Assembly: GCA_026004195.1 (NCBI GenBank)
Contig: BPIQ01000003.1
Coordinates: forward strand, 533,666 to 597,665
From: Candidatus Binatia bacterium
Lineage (GTDB): Bacteria; Desulfobacterota; Binatia; HRBIN30; BPIQ01
Direction: 5' to 3'
Length of the DNA: 64,000 nt
This document shows positions 1-7,538 of the stretch, in pieces (the stretch's first letter is position 1; the number at the start of each line of letters is the position of its first letter). The notes under the pieces are model-generated. The model was not told the DNA's origin, did not search any database, and saw only the letters and a list, made by a program, of their open reading frames with translations. The position numbers and the translations under genes are program-made.

Positions 1-1050
1 GACGTAGGAGCACGCGGCTACCCTCTTCCGGTCGGATCGCGCCACGACGAACCCGAACCCCGAGAGCTCCGCGCCGATCTCGCCTTCGGGTAGGGCCAGG
101 TGCACGGTGGCGACGCCCCCGTAGGGCACTCCGGCAAGCTCTCGGGCCAGCGTGGCGTCGACGGGTTCGAGGATCCGTGCCGCCGCGAACGCCGGCACGG
201 CCAGGACGACTCCGTCCGTCTCGACCACCGTGCCCTGGTCCGTCTCGAGACGCCACCGCGATCCCGACGGAGTCGCCGAGAGCACCCTCTCTCCGAGGTG
301 GAGCGCCCCTTCGGGCATGCGCGCGACGAGTGCGTCGACGAGCGTGCGCATGCCTTCCCGGAAGCTCAGAAAGAGACTCCAGCGGGCACCGCTCGCCCCC
401 GGGCCCACCCCGGCGATGCGTTTTCGCTCGCGGAGAATTCCGAGCGTGACGCTCCGGTATTTGCGCTCGAGCTCGAAGAACCGAGGCAGGGTGGCCCGGA
501 GACTCAGTCGCTCCGCATCCGTGCCGTAGATGCCGGCCACCAGAGGGTCGGCGACTCGCTCGAGGGCTTCCCGGCCGAACCGGCGGAGGACGAAGTCGGC
601 GACGCTTTCGTCGCGCGCTTCGGAACCCCGTGGCAGCAGGAGCTCCAACCCGAGCCGCAGTTTCCCGCGCCAGCTGAAGAGGGAGCTTCGCAGAACCGGC
701 CCGGGTCTCGTCGGCGCCAGGAGGACGAAGCCCTCGGGCAGTGGGTGCAGGCGGCCGCTCGAGAGGACGAACGTGCGCCTCTCCTCCTCCCGCGTCCCCA
801 GGATCTCCCCTTCGAGGCCCAGCCGCGTCGCCAGGTCCCGAGCCCACGGCTTCTCGGAAAGAAAGGAATCGGGCCCGGCCTCGAGGAGGAAGCTTCCGAC
901 CCGCTCCGTGCGGACCACGCCGCCCGCGCGCCTTTCGGCCTCGAACACGACGACATCGGCCGAAAGCCTTCGCTCGGCCGCGAGCTCGAGAAATCGATTC
1001 GCGCAAGCGAGCCCCGAAAGGCCCGCCCCTACGACCGCTAGGCGCACCAC
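1..1050 (-). CDS. hemG: Protoporphyrinogen oxidase, HemY/PPOX type (partial)
   Basis: FAD enzyme that oxidises protoporphyrinogen IX to protoporphyrin IX, the step before iron insertion in haem synthesis. The N-terminal Rossmann FAD site reads AVVGAGLSGLACA (about residues 5-17), followed by the ribose-binding acidic residue in VVFEAERRAGG (~31-41) and a GPDSFL stretch. About 350 residues are visible against 450-470 for the family, so the C-terminal part lies beyond the window edge. The start is GTG at 1050 (or the adjacent GTG at 1047), overlapping the hemH stop by about a dozen bases. It is therefore the third, translationally coupled gene of hemE-hemH-hemG. No frameshift is visible in the part present. 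Confidence 0.93.
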   Translation of the reverse strand, partial: MVRLAVVGAGLSGLACANRFLELAAERRLSADVVVFEAERRAGGVVRTERVGSFLLEAGPDSFLSEKPWARDLATRLGLEGEILGTREEERRTFVLSSGRLHPLPEGFVLLAPTRPGPVLRSSLFSWRGKLRLGLELLLPRGSEARDESVADFVLRRFGREALERVADPLVAGIYGTDAERLSLRATLPRFFELERKYRSVTLGILRERKRIAGVGPGASGARWSLFLSFREGMRTLVDALVARMPEGALHLGERVLSATPSGSRWRLETDQGTVVETDGVVLAVPAFAAARILEPVDATLARELAGVPYGGVATVHLALPEGEIGAELSGFGFVVARSDRKRVAACSYV

Positions 1051-1958
1051 ACGTCCCGTTCCCGCACGAGAGAGGCCAGAAGACCGACGAACCGCGGGTG
1101 CGACGCCACCGTCGGCACGCGGACGAACCGCATGTTCTTCGACTCGGCCACCGAACGGGCTTCGATGTCGAGGTCGTAGAGTACTTCCATGTGTTCGGTG
1201 ACGAATCCTGCCGGCAAGACGACGACACAGCGAGTCCCCCTTTCGGCCAGTTCGGCGAGGCGGCGACCCACATCGGGTTCGAGCCACCGGTCGCCGGGGG
1301 AGCCGCTTCGGCTCTGGTAGGCGAGGGACCAGGCGAGGTCGGGGAAGCGCTGCATGACCCGAGCCGCGAGGTTCTCGAGCTGCTCGACGTAAGGGGAGCG
1401 CCTCGCGTCTTCCTCCGGGATGCTGTGCGCCGTGAAGACGACGTGGGTCGGAAGGCGGAGCGAGCGCTTTTCCCGGTCGAGGGTCGCGGCGAGAAGCTCC
1501 GAGAGGAGGTCGGCGAACCGGGGATGGAGGCCGAGCGGTCTCGCCGGGAAAATTTCGGGTGCGCCGGGCACGGCCGCGCGGCTTCGCGCGAGCGCTTCGA
1601 GATACCGATCCCAGCCGGGCGGACTTTGCTGGACCGACAGCACGATGGCGAGCGCCGCTTTCGAACCCCGCTGCGCCATCGCGCCGAGCGTTTCTTCGAG
1701 AAACGGATGCCAGTTCGTCATCCCGAAAAACACGGGCGTCTTTTCCGGTTCGAGCTCTCGTTCGAGGGAGCGCGCCAGCTCGTCGATCGAGCGGTAGAGG
1801 GGCGATCCGCCGAGTGCTTCGTAGCGGCGCCTCGCCTCCTCGACCCGGCGGTCGGGAAGAGAGCGGTGCCGCGCCAGGCGCTCGAGAAAAGGTCCGACCT
1901 CGTCGAGGCTTCTCGGCGCGCCGAAGGCCACGAGAAGCACCGAGTCGATGCCTGTCAT
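1038..1958 (-). CDS. hemH: Ferrochelatase
   Basis: Inserts Fe2+ into protoporphyrin IX to make protohaem. The 306-residue protein begins MTGIDSVLLVAFGAPRSLDE, the usual ferrochelatase opening (LLV.FG.P). The catalytic His lies in VVFTAHSIPEEDA (about residue 190), and the conserved C-terminal acidic motif appears as PAGFVTEHMEVLYDLD. Length is normal for bacterial HemH. Its ATG shares bases with the hemE stop (ATGA), and its 3' end overlaps the PPOX start, so the three genes form one coupled haem operon. The neighbours upstream and downstream catalyse the steps on either side of protoporphyrin formation, which supports the assignment. Confidence 0.96.
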   Translation of the reverse strand: MTGIDSVLLVAFGAPRSLDEVGPFLERLARHRSLPDRRVEEARRRYEALGGSPLYRSIDELARSLERELEPEKTPVFFGMTNWHPFLEETLGAMAQRGSKAALAIVLSVQQSPPGWDRYLEALARSRAAVPGAPEIFPARPLGLHPRFADLLSELLAATLDREKRSLRLPTHVVFTAHSIPEEDARRSPYVEQLENLAARVMQRFPDLAWSLAYQSRSGSPGDRWLEPDVGRRLAELAERGTRCVVVLPAGFVTEHMEVLYDLDIEARSVAESKNMRFVRVPTVASHPRFVGLLASLVRERDVWCA

Positions 1959-2980
1959 GTCGGCCGCCAGCGGCGCACGGTCTCGACCAGCAGCCGCACG
2001 TGTTCCACGGGCGTGGCCGGCAGGACGCCGTGCCCCAGGTTGAAGATGTGTCCCCGGCGGCCCGCGAGGCTCCGCAAAAGCCGCGCAGCCGCGTCGCGGA
2101 TGCGCTCCGGAGAGGCGAGAAGGACGGCAGGGTCGAGATTCCCCTGCACCGCGACCTGCGCCCCGAGGACGTCCCAGGCCCGGGCGAGGTCGAGCCGCCA
2201 GTCGAGGCCGATCACCTGCGCTCCCGTCTCGCGGAGTTCTCGCAGGAGCCCCGCCGTCCCGGTGGAGAAGAGAATCACGGGGACCCGGGTGCCGAGCGCT
2301 TCGACGACGCTCCTGGTGTGAGGCAGGACGAATTCGCGGTAGTCGTCCGGAGCGAGACAACCGGCCCAGCTGTCGAAGAGTTGGACCGCTTGGGCTCCGG
2401 CTTCGATCTGTCCCTCGAGGTACCGCACCGTGAGCCTGCCGAGGCACGCGAGAAGGTCGTGCCAGGCGTCCGGTTCCCGGTAGAGGAACTCCTTGGTCTC
2501 GAGATGGAGGCGGGAACCACGGCCCTCGACCAGGTAGGAAGCCACCGTGAAGGGTGCTCCGGCGAAGCCGATCAGCGCCACGTCGGGGGGCAGGGAAGCC
2601 CGGACGTTTCGGAGGATTTCGAAAACGTAGGAGAGCTCGCCGGCTACGTCGAACTCCCGGAGACGGGCGACGTCCTCGCCGGAGCGTACGGTCTTGCGCA
2701 CTCTCGGGCCCTCCCCTTCGAGGAACGTCAGGCCGACGTCGAGCGGCTCGAGCAAGAGCAGGATATCGGCGAACACGATGGCCGCATCGACCCGGAAGAG
2801 ACGGACCGGCAGGAGCGTCACCTCCGTCGCCACCTCCACGTTCTTGCACATTTCGAGAAAGGAAAGCCGGTTCCGGATTTCCCGGTAGCGGGGGATGTAC
2901 CGTCCCGCTTGCCGCATGAGCCAGACGGGCGTGTAGGGAGTGCTCTCCCTCCGGCAGGCCTGCAAGAAAACGCTCGCCAC
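1955..2980 (-). CDS. hemE: Uroporphyrinogen decarboxylase
   Basis: Decarboxylates uroporphyrinogen III to coproporphyrinogen III. The signature PVWLMRQAGRYIPRYRE is at residues ~18-34; GFAGAPFTVASYLVEG (~140) and FNLGHGVLPATPVEHVR near the C-terminus are also family motifs. Length is 341 residues, typical for HemE. The start is GTG at 2980; an in-frame TAA lies six codons upstream, so no longer form is possible. First gene of the hemE-hemH-hemG operon. No coproporphyrinogen oxidase is present in the window, so that step must be encoded elsewhere. Confidence 0.97.
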   Translation of the reverse strand: MASVFLQACRRESTPYTPVWLMRQAGRYIPRYREIRNRLSFLEMCKNVEVATEVTLLPVRLFRVDAAIVFADILLLLEPLDVGLTFLEGEGPRVRKTVRSGEDVARLREFDVAGELSYVFEILRNVRASLPPDVALIGFAGAPFTVASYLVEGRGSRLHLETKEFLYREPDAWHDLLACLGRLTVRYLEGQIEAGAQAVQLFDSWAGCLAPDDYREFVLPHTRSVVEALGTRVPVILFSTGTAGLLRELRETGAQVIGLDWRLDLARAWDVLGAQVAVQGNLDPAVLLASPERIRDAAARLLRSLAGRRGHIFNLGHGVLPATPVEHVRLLVETVRRWRPT

Positions 2981-3100
2981 GGACCTGCCCCGTCCTTACG
3001 CGGAAGGCGCTCCCGGCTCGCGGAGGCGAGGATGCAGCGGAAGGCCGGCCATGGTTCCGGACGAGAGCCTATCCGCGGGGACGGGTGCCGAGCAAGAGAG

Positions 3101-3499
3101 TCACCCGGTGACGGGAATCTTTCGCGCGCGTGCTTTCTGCAGCTTCGGCAGGGTCAGGGTCAGAACCCCGTCCGCGACCCGGGCTTCGATCCGGTCCTGA
3201 TCGATGAGCTCTCCGAGCTCGAACGCCCGGTGGTACGGCCCCACGTAGTACTCGGTGTAGAGGGGTCTCAGGTTTTCGTACTCGGCCGGATCGACCACGG
3301 CGTCGATCGTGAGGCGGTGATCACGGAGTTCCACGTTGACGTGGGAGGCGTCGACGCCCGGAACGTCCGCCACGACGACGAGGGCGTCGTCGGTTTCGTA
3401 GATGTCGACGTCGGGGAGGAACGCCCGTGCCGGCCTCGTGCGTTCCGCACCTCCCCGCAGTTCCTGTTTTTCCCGGTGGCGAAGTTCGCGCTCGCTCAT
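3101..3499 (-). CDS. Hsp20 small heat-shock protein (second of pair)
   Basis: ATP-independent chaperone of the alpha-crystallin/Hsp20 family, which holds unfolding proteins in the cytoplasm. The 132-residue protein has the alpha-crystallin domain from about residue 30 (DVDIYETDDALVVVADVPGV) to the ...GVLTLTLPKLQKARARKIPV end, where the family usually has GVL.I..PK. A strong ribosome site (AAGGAGGAG) lies just upstream of ATG 3499. It follows the other Hsp20 gene by 16 bases and is probably co-transcribed with it. The two proteins are clearly different in sequence, so they may form mixed oligomers (inference). Confidence 0.93.
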   Translation of the reverse strand: MSERELRHREKQELRGGAERTRPARAFLPDVDIYETDDALVVVADVPGVDASHVNVELRDHRLTIDAVVDPAEYENLRPLYTEYYVGPYHRAFELGELIDQDRIEARVADGVLTLTLPKLQKARARKIPVTG

Positions 3500-3515
3500 G
3501 GCCTCCTCCTTGCCG

Positions 3516-3944
3516 TCAATCCCCCTGGACGGGGATCTTCCTCGGTGCCGCTTCGGCGGGCTTGGGGATGGTGATGGTCAGGATGCCGTTTCGGTACGCG
3601 GCCGTGGCCCTCTCGTTGTCGAGCCGCGACGGGAGGCGGATCACCCGGCGGAAGCTCCCTTCCTCGCGCTCTCGGCGGTGGAAGCGGCACGACGGCGGAT
3701 AGGAAAGCGAGCGGGTTCCACGGATCGTGACCTTGTCGTCCTCCACGACGACGTCGACGTCCTCGCGCCTCATCCCTGGAAGTTCCGCCTTGATCACGAT
3801 CGCGGAATCGCTGTCGAAGATGTTGACGGCGGGATAGACGCCCTTGCCCGAGGGCGCGAGGGACGCGCCGAACGTGCTGTCGAAAAAGCGGGCCAGCTCG
3901 TTCTGCAAGCGTGCGAGCTCCTGTTCGAGCTCCGCGAACGCCAT
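3516..3944 (-). CDS. Hsp20 small heat-shock protein (first of pair)
   Basis: Alpha-crystallin family holdase chaperone, 142 residues. The N-terminus MAFAELEQELARLQNELARF is an amphipathic helix. The crystallin domain runs from VNIFDSDSAIVIKAELPGM (~42-60) to GILTITIPKPAEAAPRKIPV at the C-terminus, ending in the I-P-V tail used for oligomer contacts in the family. The start is ATG 3944, chosen because of a near-perfect Shine-Dalgarno (AAGGAGGTG, seven bases upstream). The open frame extends further but without a comparable start. First gene of a two-gene chaperone operon with a plausible promoter at 4007-4034. Confidence 0.94.
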   Translation of the reverse strand: MAFAELEQELARLQNELARFFDSTFGASLAPSGKGVYPAVNIFDSDSAIVIKAELPGMRREDVDVVVEDDKVTIRGTRSLSYPPSCRFHRREREEGSFRRVIRLPSRLDNERATAAYRNGILTITIPKPAEAAPRKIPVQGD

Positions 3945-4006
3945 GGGACACCTCCTTTCCCCGCCGCGGGACTTCCGGCGGGCCGACCGCCATGGGTACG
4001 CCCGTC

Positions 4007-4034
4007 GACGTAAGCACGGGCTCCACGATGTCAA
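4007..4034 (-). promoter_or_regulatory. Putative promoter of the Hsp20 operon
   Basis: On the minus strand a perfect -35 box TTGACA (4034-4029) is followed after 16 bases by TACGTC (4012-4007), a weak -10. It sits about 60 bases upstream of the first Hsp20 start and overlaps the stop codon of the small upstream gene. The -35 can also be read as CTTGACA, reminiscent of a sigma-32 box, but no matching CCCCAT-type -10 lies at the right distance. No CIRCE inverted repeat is visible. Confidence 0.4.
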
Positions 4035-4318
4035 GTACGCCGACGTCGCGCGCGCGGAACGATCCGCAGGGGCCCGGGCCCTGCGCCCGAGGGAGTCGGC
4101 TCCAGCGGGAACCTCTGGACTCGCACGAGGCGGCCCGGCGTCGCGAGGATCACGGCGGCTTCCCGCTCGGAGATAGGGCGGCCGAAGAGGCAGTACTGTC
4201 CCCGGTGGTCCGTTCGTTGGTTGGCCCAGCGGGCGAACTCCTCCGGCGTGGGGTCGTGCCCGAGTTCCGCCGAACACCGTCGAACCAGAAAGCCGAGCAT
4301 GATCTTCGCCGTGGCCAT
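4031..4318 (-). CDS. Small hypothetical protein
   Basis: I do not recognise this 95-residue protein. It looks like a genuine coding sequence: a compact acidic/hydrophobic N-terminal half (MATAKIMLGFLVRRCSAELG, then DPTPEEFARWANQ), a CLFGRPISEREAAVIL segment, and a basic Arg-rich tail. No signal peptide or membrane segment is visible. The start ATG 4318 has only a weak ribosome site; an internal ATG at 4300 is an alternative. It lies between the Hsp20 pair and the pilin on the same strand, and a strong terminator just upstream (4364-4399) separates it from the pilin gene. Confidence 0.55.
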   Translation of the reverse strand: MATAKIMLGFLVRRCSAELGHDPTPEEFARWANQRTDHRGQYCLFGRPISEREAAVILATPGRLVRVQRFPLEPTPSGAGPGPLRIVPRARRRRT

Positions 4319-4363
4319 GGGAGCCGTTTTTCCTAGCGCAAGCGGGCCCCGGGCTCCAGGGCC

Positions 4364-4399
4364 AAAAAAAAGGCGCGACCCGAAGGCCGCGCCTTTTTT
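4364..4399 (-). terminator. Rho-independent terminator after the pilin gene
   Basis: Inverted repeat with stem arms GGCGCGACC and GGCCGCGCC around a CGAA loop (one A-C mismatch), flanked by an A-run on one side and a T-run on the other. It therefore works as an intrinsic terminator on the minus strand, 20 bases past the pilin stop. The symmetric A/T runs mean it could also terminate plus-strand transcription. Confidence 0.85.
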
Positions 4400-4418
4400 C
4401 CCGAAGGACCGAAGCCCC

Positions 4419-4790
4419 TCAGTTCGTCATCCCGCCCGCGGCGCTGTCGTAGCTGAAGGTCTTGCCCGTGCCGCTCGGGTGCTTGGCCGTGCCGGTGAAG
4501 GACACGTTCGCGTTGTTCGTCATGGCCATGGTCACACCGTCCGAAGCCTGGAAACCCGGGAGCTTCGTCTCGCAGTCGCTGGCCGAGGTGCAGCTCTTGT
4601 AAGCCTGCTCGGTCGCGAAGTACGCCTCTTCGGACGTGGCGGCGTTGCGGAGGTCCGAATTGGCGCGGGCGTCGAAGCCCCTCTGCCTGTAGGCGCTGAA
4701 CTGCGGGATCGCGATCGCGGCCAGGATGCCGATGATGGCCACCACCACGAGCAGCTCGATCAGGGTGAAACCTTCGTTGCGACGAATCAT
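4419..4790 (-). CDS. pilA: Type IV pilin / prepilin (PilA-like)
   Basis: Major-pilin-like subunit exported and assembled by a type IV pilus machine. The class III leader is very short: MIRRNEG followed by the prepilin peptidase site G|FTLIELL, with Glu5 of the mature protein present. The hydrophobic N-terminal helix runs about residues 8-36. The globular part (to residue 123) contains two Cys (CTSASDC) that could form a disulfide. ATG 4790 is preceded by a strong AAGGAGGT. A sigma-54-like promoter lies ~230 bases upstream (5023-5038), the leader contains a 21-base tandem repeat, and a strong terminator follows. No pilus assembly genes are in the window, so minor pilin versus main pilin cannot be settled. 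Confidence 0.9.
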   Translation of the reverse strand: MIRRNEGFTLIELLVVVAIIGILAAIAIPQFSAYRQRGFDARANSDLRNAATSEEAYFATEQAYKSCTSASDCETKLPGFQASDGVTMAMTNNANVSFTGTAKHPSGTGKTFSYDSAAGGMTN

Positions 4791-4803
4791 CTCTTTTACC
4801 TCC

Positions 4804-4845
4804 TTCTTGCTCGTTCGTTCCGTGTTCTTGCTCGTTCGTTCCGTG
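4804..4845 (-). repeat. Tandem 21-bp direct repeat in the pilin leader
   Basis: Two perfect, abutting copies of a 21-base unit (4804-4824 and 4825-4845); the core is CTTGCTCGTTCGTTCCGTG as read on the plus strand. In the pilin mRNA the copies lie immediately 5' of the Shine-Dalgarno. Each unit contains the short repeat CGTTCGTT. Confidence 0.9.
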
Positions 4846-5271
4846 CCGTGACCGGCTCCGGTCGACGAGTCACCTTTTCCCTGCTCCGGGTCCGTTCTCC
4901 TTTCTTCCGGCTCGCGGGGGCTCGCGGCTCCCGGGCCGCCTTCCGCTTTCGGGCAGCCTCGTGTCTTTCATTCCGCTTCCCTTTCTCCGTCGACCGCTGG
5001 TTGCGGCTCGGCTCGTGGTTCGAGCAACCCGTGTGCCAGGTCGCCGTATCGACTCCCGGTTCGTCGAGACGGCTCGCAGTCGCTTGTCGGGCGAAGCCGG
5101 CCGACGAAGCAGCGGCGAGAGGTGCCGGAATTTGTCACCGAACGTCGAAAACGACACGCACGACGCGAGGTACGGGCCGCGTCAAGGTAAATCCGCACGT
5201 CACTTGCCCGGTCGTTCGCTCGGGCGAGTGCGGCCCGAGGCCGGATTCCCGGCGGTTGGCCGGACGGGACC
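4846..5271. other. Non-coding stretch upstream of the pilin gene
   Basis: Together with the repeat this makes a gap of ~480 bases between the lipoprotein stop and the pilin start. I see no convincing open frame with coding character here. It contains the sigma-54-type promoter (5023-5038) and therefore a predicted untranslated leader of ~220 bases. Confidence 0.6.
5023..5038 (-). promoter_or_regulatory. Sigma-54 (RpoN) promoter of the pilin gene
   Basis: On the minus strand the sequence reads TGGCACACGGGTTGCT: the -24 box TGGCAC, then TTGCT at -12, with exactly ten bases between GG and GC. This is a full match to the RpoN consensus core. It points toward the pilin gene, whose relatives in Geobacter and Myxococcus are known to be RpoN/PilR-controlled. 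The predicted start is near 5011. Confidence 0.7.
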
Positions 5272-6030
5272 CTAGTCGGTCGCGCCGACGCGGACGACGA
5301 TCTGCCGGGCGGGGCCGAGGATACCGCTCGTATCGCGCACGCGTGCCGTGACGATCGTGTCGCCGGTGGGAAAAGCCATCCCTCTGGCTACGGTCGCGCA
5401 GAACTCCACTTCGGCGGTAGGATCCACGAAACGGAATTCGCCGTCCGGGAAGAGCACGCAAGCCTCGTCGAGAAAGCGGCCGCGCGGGCTGCCCTGCCCG
5501 TCCACGAAGCGGCAGCCCAGGTCGTTGAGAGCATCCGAAATCCGTTGCGTGAGTTCGTAGCTCGGGGGATCGATACCCGGGACGCCCCCGAAGTTCTCGC
5601 GCTCGGCGTCGCACACCTCGGGACTTCCGTTTCCGATGTCCCGATTCACCTGGACCTGGAGATCCGGTCGGACGGACGGGTCGCCGGGGTCGTGCTCGAA
5701 GGTCGAGAGGCCCGGTGGGGCTCCGTTGGACCCGCGACGTGCCTCCACGACCAGGACGAACCCGCTACCGATGGGTCGTTCGTAGATCGGCCGACCCTCT
5801 TCGTCGAAGCCCGACGGCTCGAGCAGGGTGTTGTCCGCCCGGAGAAGCCCCAGGTGGACGACGTTCGCCCCGGGAGCCGGCGTCGGTGTCGGGGTGGGCG
5901 TGGCGGTGGGCGTTCGGGTCGCGCTCGAGGTCGCCGTAGGGGGCGGCCGCAAGATCCCGGCCCGGTCGTCCCCCCCGCATCCAGCGAAGAAGCAGAGCAG
6001 CGCGAGACCCGTAATTTTCCTTGACGACAC
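5272..6030 (-). CDS. Predicted lipoprotein with Thr-Pro linker
   Basis: Unrecognised 252-residue protein. The N-terminus MSSRKITGLALLCFFAGCGG is a lipoprotein signal with lipobox FAGC (Cys18), so it should be tethered to a membrane outside the cytoplasm. Residues ~30-52 are a low-complexity Thr/Pro linker (TPTATPTPTPTPAPG). The remainder is a soluble domain with three Cys in its second half (CRFVD, ACVLF, FCATV) and a beta-rich C-terminus. The GTG start at 6030 is 12 bases after the stop of the acyl-CoA ligase gene on the same strand. The same linker type is present in the surface proteins at 53230 and 60508. Confidence 0.75.
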   Translation of the reverse strand: MSSRKITGLALLCFFAGCGGDDRAGILRPPPTATSSATRTPTATPTPTPTPAPGANVVHLGLLRADNTLLEPSGFDEEGRPIYERPIGSGFVLVVEARRGSNGAPPGLSTFEHDPGDPSVRPDLQVQVNRDIGNGSPEVCDAERENFGGVPGIDPPSYELTQRISDALNDLGCRFVDGQGSPRGRFLDEACVLFPDGEFRFVDPTAEVEFCATVARGMAFPTGDTIVTARVRDTSGILGPARQIVVRVGATD

Positions 6031-6042
6031 GCCCTGATTCTA

Positions 6043-7533
6043 CTACGCGGAGCGCCCTTCGCCTAGCGACGCGAGCAGGTCCCGGAGGCGCTTTTTCTCG
6101 ACCTTGCCGGGACCCGTTTTCGGGAGCTCGGGGAGGAAAACGACGCGGCGCGGCACCTTGTACGGGGCGAGGATCCGGGCCGCGTGTGCGCGCAGTTCCT
6201 CTTCGGTGACGTCCCGTCCGAGGGGAACGACGACGGCCACGACTTCCTCTCCCCACTGCGGGTGCGGGAGGCCCAGGGCGGCGGCCTCGACGACGGCCGG
6301 GTGTTCGCGCAGGGCGTTTTCGACTTCCAAGGCGCTCACCCGGTAGGCACGTGTCTTGATGATGTCGAGCGAGCGCCGGCCGACGATCCCCACCATTCCG
6401 TCGGGCTCGCGGAAAGCCAGGTCGCCGGTCCGGAAAAATCCTCCCACGAAGCTCCGCCGGGTACCCTCCGGATCCCCCCAGTATCCCGAGAAAAGCCCGG
6501 GTCCGCGCACGAGGAGCTCTCCGACTTCGCCCACCGCCACCTCTCGGACCTTTCCCCGGTCGGCTTCGGCTTCGTCGGCGACGACGACCTCGGTTCCGGG
6601 TAAGGGGAGGCCTACGACGCCGGGCCTTCGAGGGCCCGCGAGCGGCGCGCTCAGGACGAAGCCGGTCTCCGACATTCCGTAGCGGTCGAGAAGCTCGACG
6701 CCGAAGCGCTCCGAGAACCTGCGGAACGTGGCGGGAGAGAGAGGGGCCGAGCCCGACACCCAGAGTCGCAGAGCGCGGGCGATTCGCCTTTCTCGAGGCC
6801 GTTCGGGCAGCCGCAAGAGTCGCTCGTAGAGAGGCGGTACGCCGAAAAAGAGCGTGCATTCGTACTTCTCGAGGCTCGGGAGGACTTCCCCGGGCTCGAA
6901 CCGGGGCGCGAGGACCACGCTCCCGCCGGCGAGGAAAGTTCCGAGCAGACCCAGCCCGAGCCCGTGGAGGTGGCTGCAGGGGAGAACGAGGAGCAAGCGG
7001 TCTCGGGGTGACCATTCCCACGATGCGAGGACGGAACGCAGGTTCGAGAGAAGAGCCCGGTGGGACAGGACGACGCCCTTCGGTTGGCCGGAGGTTCCCG
7101 AGGTGCGAAGGACGAGCGCTGCGTCATCTCCTCCCCCCTCCCGGGAGGTCTCGGGTTCCGCCGGCGCACGGGAGAGCGAAGCGAACGTTTCCGGGGTGCC
7201 GAGCGTCGGGCTCCGGGGCACGACGGACACCTTGGGCTCGAGCTCCCGCTGTGCCTCCAGGATCTCCCGCTCCGTGGCGGCGGCGTGCAGCGGCGCGTAG
7301 ACGCCCCCGCAGGCGAGCGTGCCGAGAAGGAGGAAGACCAGGTCGGGGCCGTTGGGGAGCGTCGAGAGCACTCGATCCCCGGGCCGGACGCCGGCTCGTT
7401 CCAGACGGCGGGCCACGCGAGCGGCTTCGCTCACGAGCTGCCCGTAGCTCCAGGTCGATCCCCCGCAGAGGAGCGCCGGAGCGGCAGGCTGTCTTCGGGC
7501 GACGCCGAGAATTTCCTCCCAGAGGTGCGCCAT
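6043..7533 (-). CDS. AMP-forming acyl-CoA synthetase, MatB/ACSF3-like
   Basis: ANL-superfamily ligase that activates a carboxylic acid through an acyl-adenylate and joins it to CoA. Motifs in order: the ATP loop TSGTSGQPKGVVLSH (~143-157), SGSAPLSPATFRRFSERFG, DRYGMSETGF, FRTGDLA, the hinge GRRSLDIIKTRAYRVSALEVE, and the catalytic Lys in KTGPGKVEKKRLR near the C-terminus. The hinge strongly resembles malonyl-/methylmalonyl-CoA synthetases (IIKTGGYK.SALEVE), so a small diacid substrate is likely, though KTRA replaces KTGG. 496 residues from ATG 7533. The Nramp-like transporter gene ends five bases upstream, suggesting one transcript. Exact substrate uncertain. Confidence 0.85.
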   Translation of the reverse strand: MAHLWEEILGVARRQPAAPALLCGGSTWSYGQLVSEAARVARRLERAGVRPGDRVLSTLPNGPDLVFLLLGTLACGGVYAPLHAAATEREILEAQRELEPKVSVVPRSPTLGTPETFASLSRAPAEPETSREGGGDDAALVLRTSGTSGQPKGVVLSHRALLSNLRSVLASWEWSPRDRLLLVLPCSHLHGLGLGLLGTFLAGGSVVLAPRFEPGEVLPSLEKYECTLFFGVPPLYERLLRLPERPRERRIARALRLWVSGSAPLSPATFRRFSERFGVELLDRYGMSETGFVLSAPLAGPRRPGVVGLPLPGTEVVVADEAEADRGKVREVAVGEVGELLVRGPGLFSGYWGDPEGTRRSFVGGFFRTGDLAFREPDGMVGIVGRRSLDIIKTRAYRVSALEVENALREHPAVVEAAALGLPHPQWGEEVVAVVVPLGRDVTEEELRAHAARILAPYKVPRRVVFLPELPKTGPGKVEKKRLRDLLASLGEGRSA

Positions 7534-7538
7534 CGGCC

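Noticed and set aside
3945..4006. CIRCE or ROSE-type heat-shock element before the Hsp20 pair
   Set aside because: No inverted repeat matching CIRCE and no U-U-G-C anti-Shine-Dalgarno hairpin was visible.
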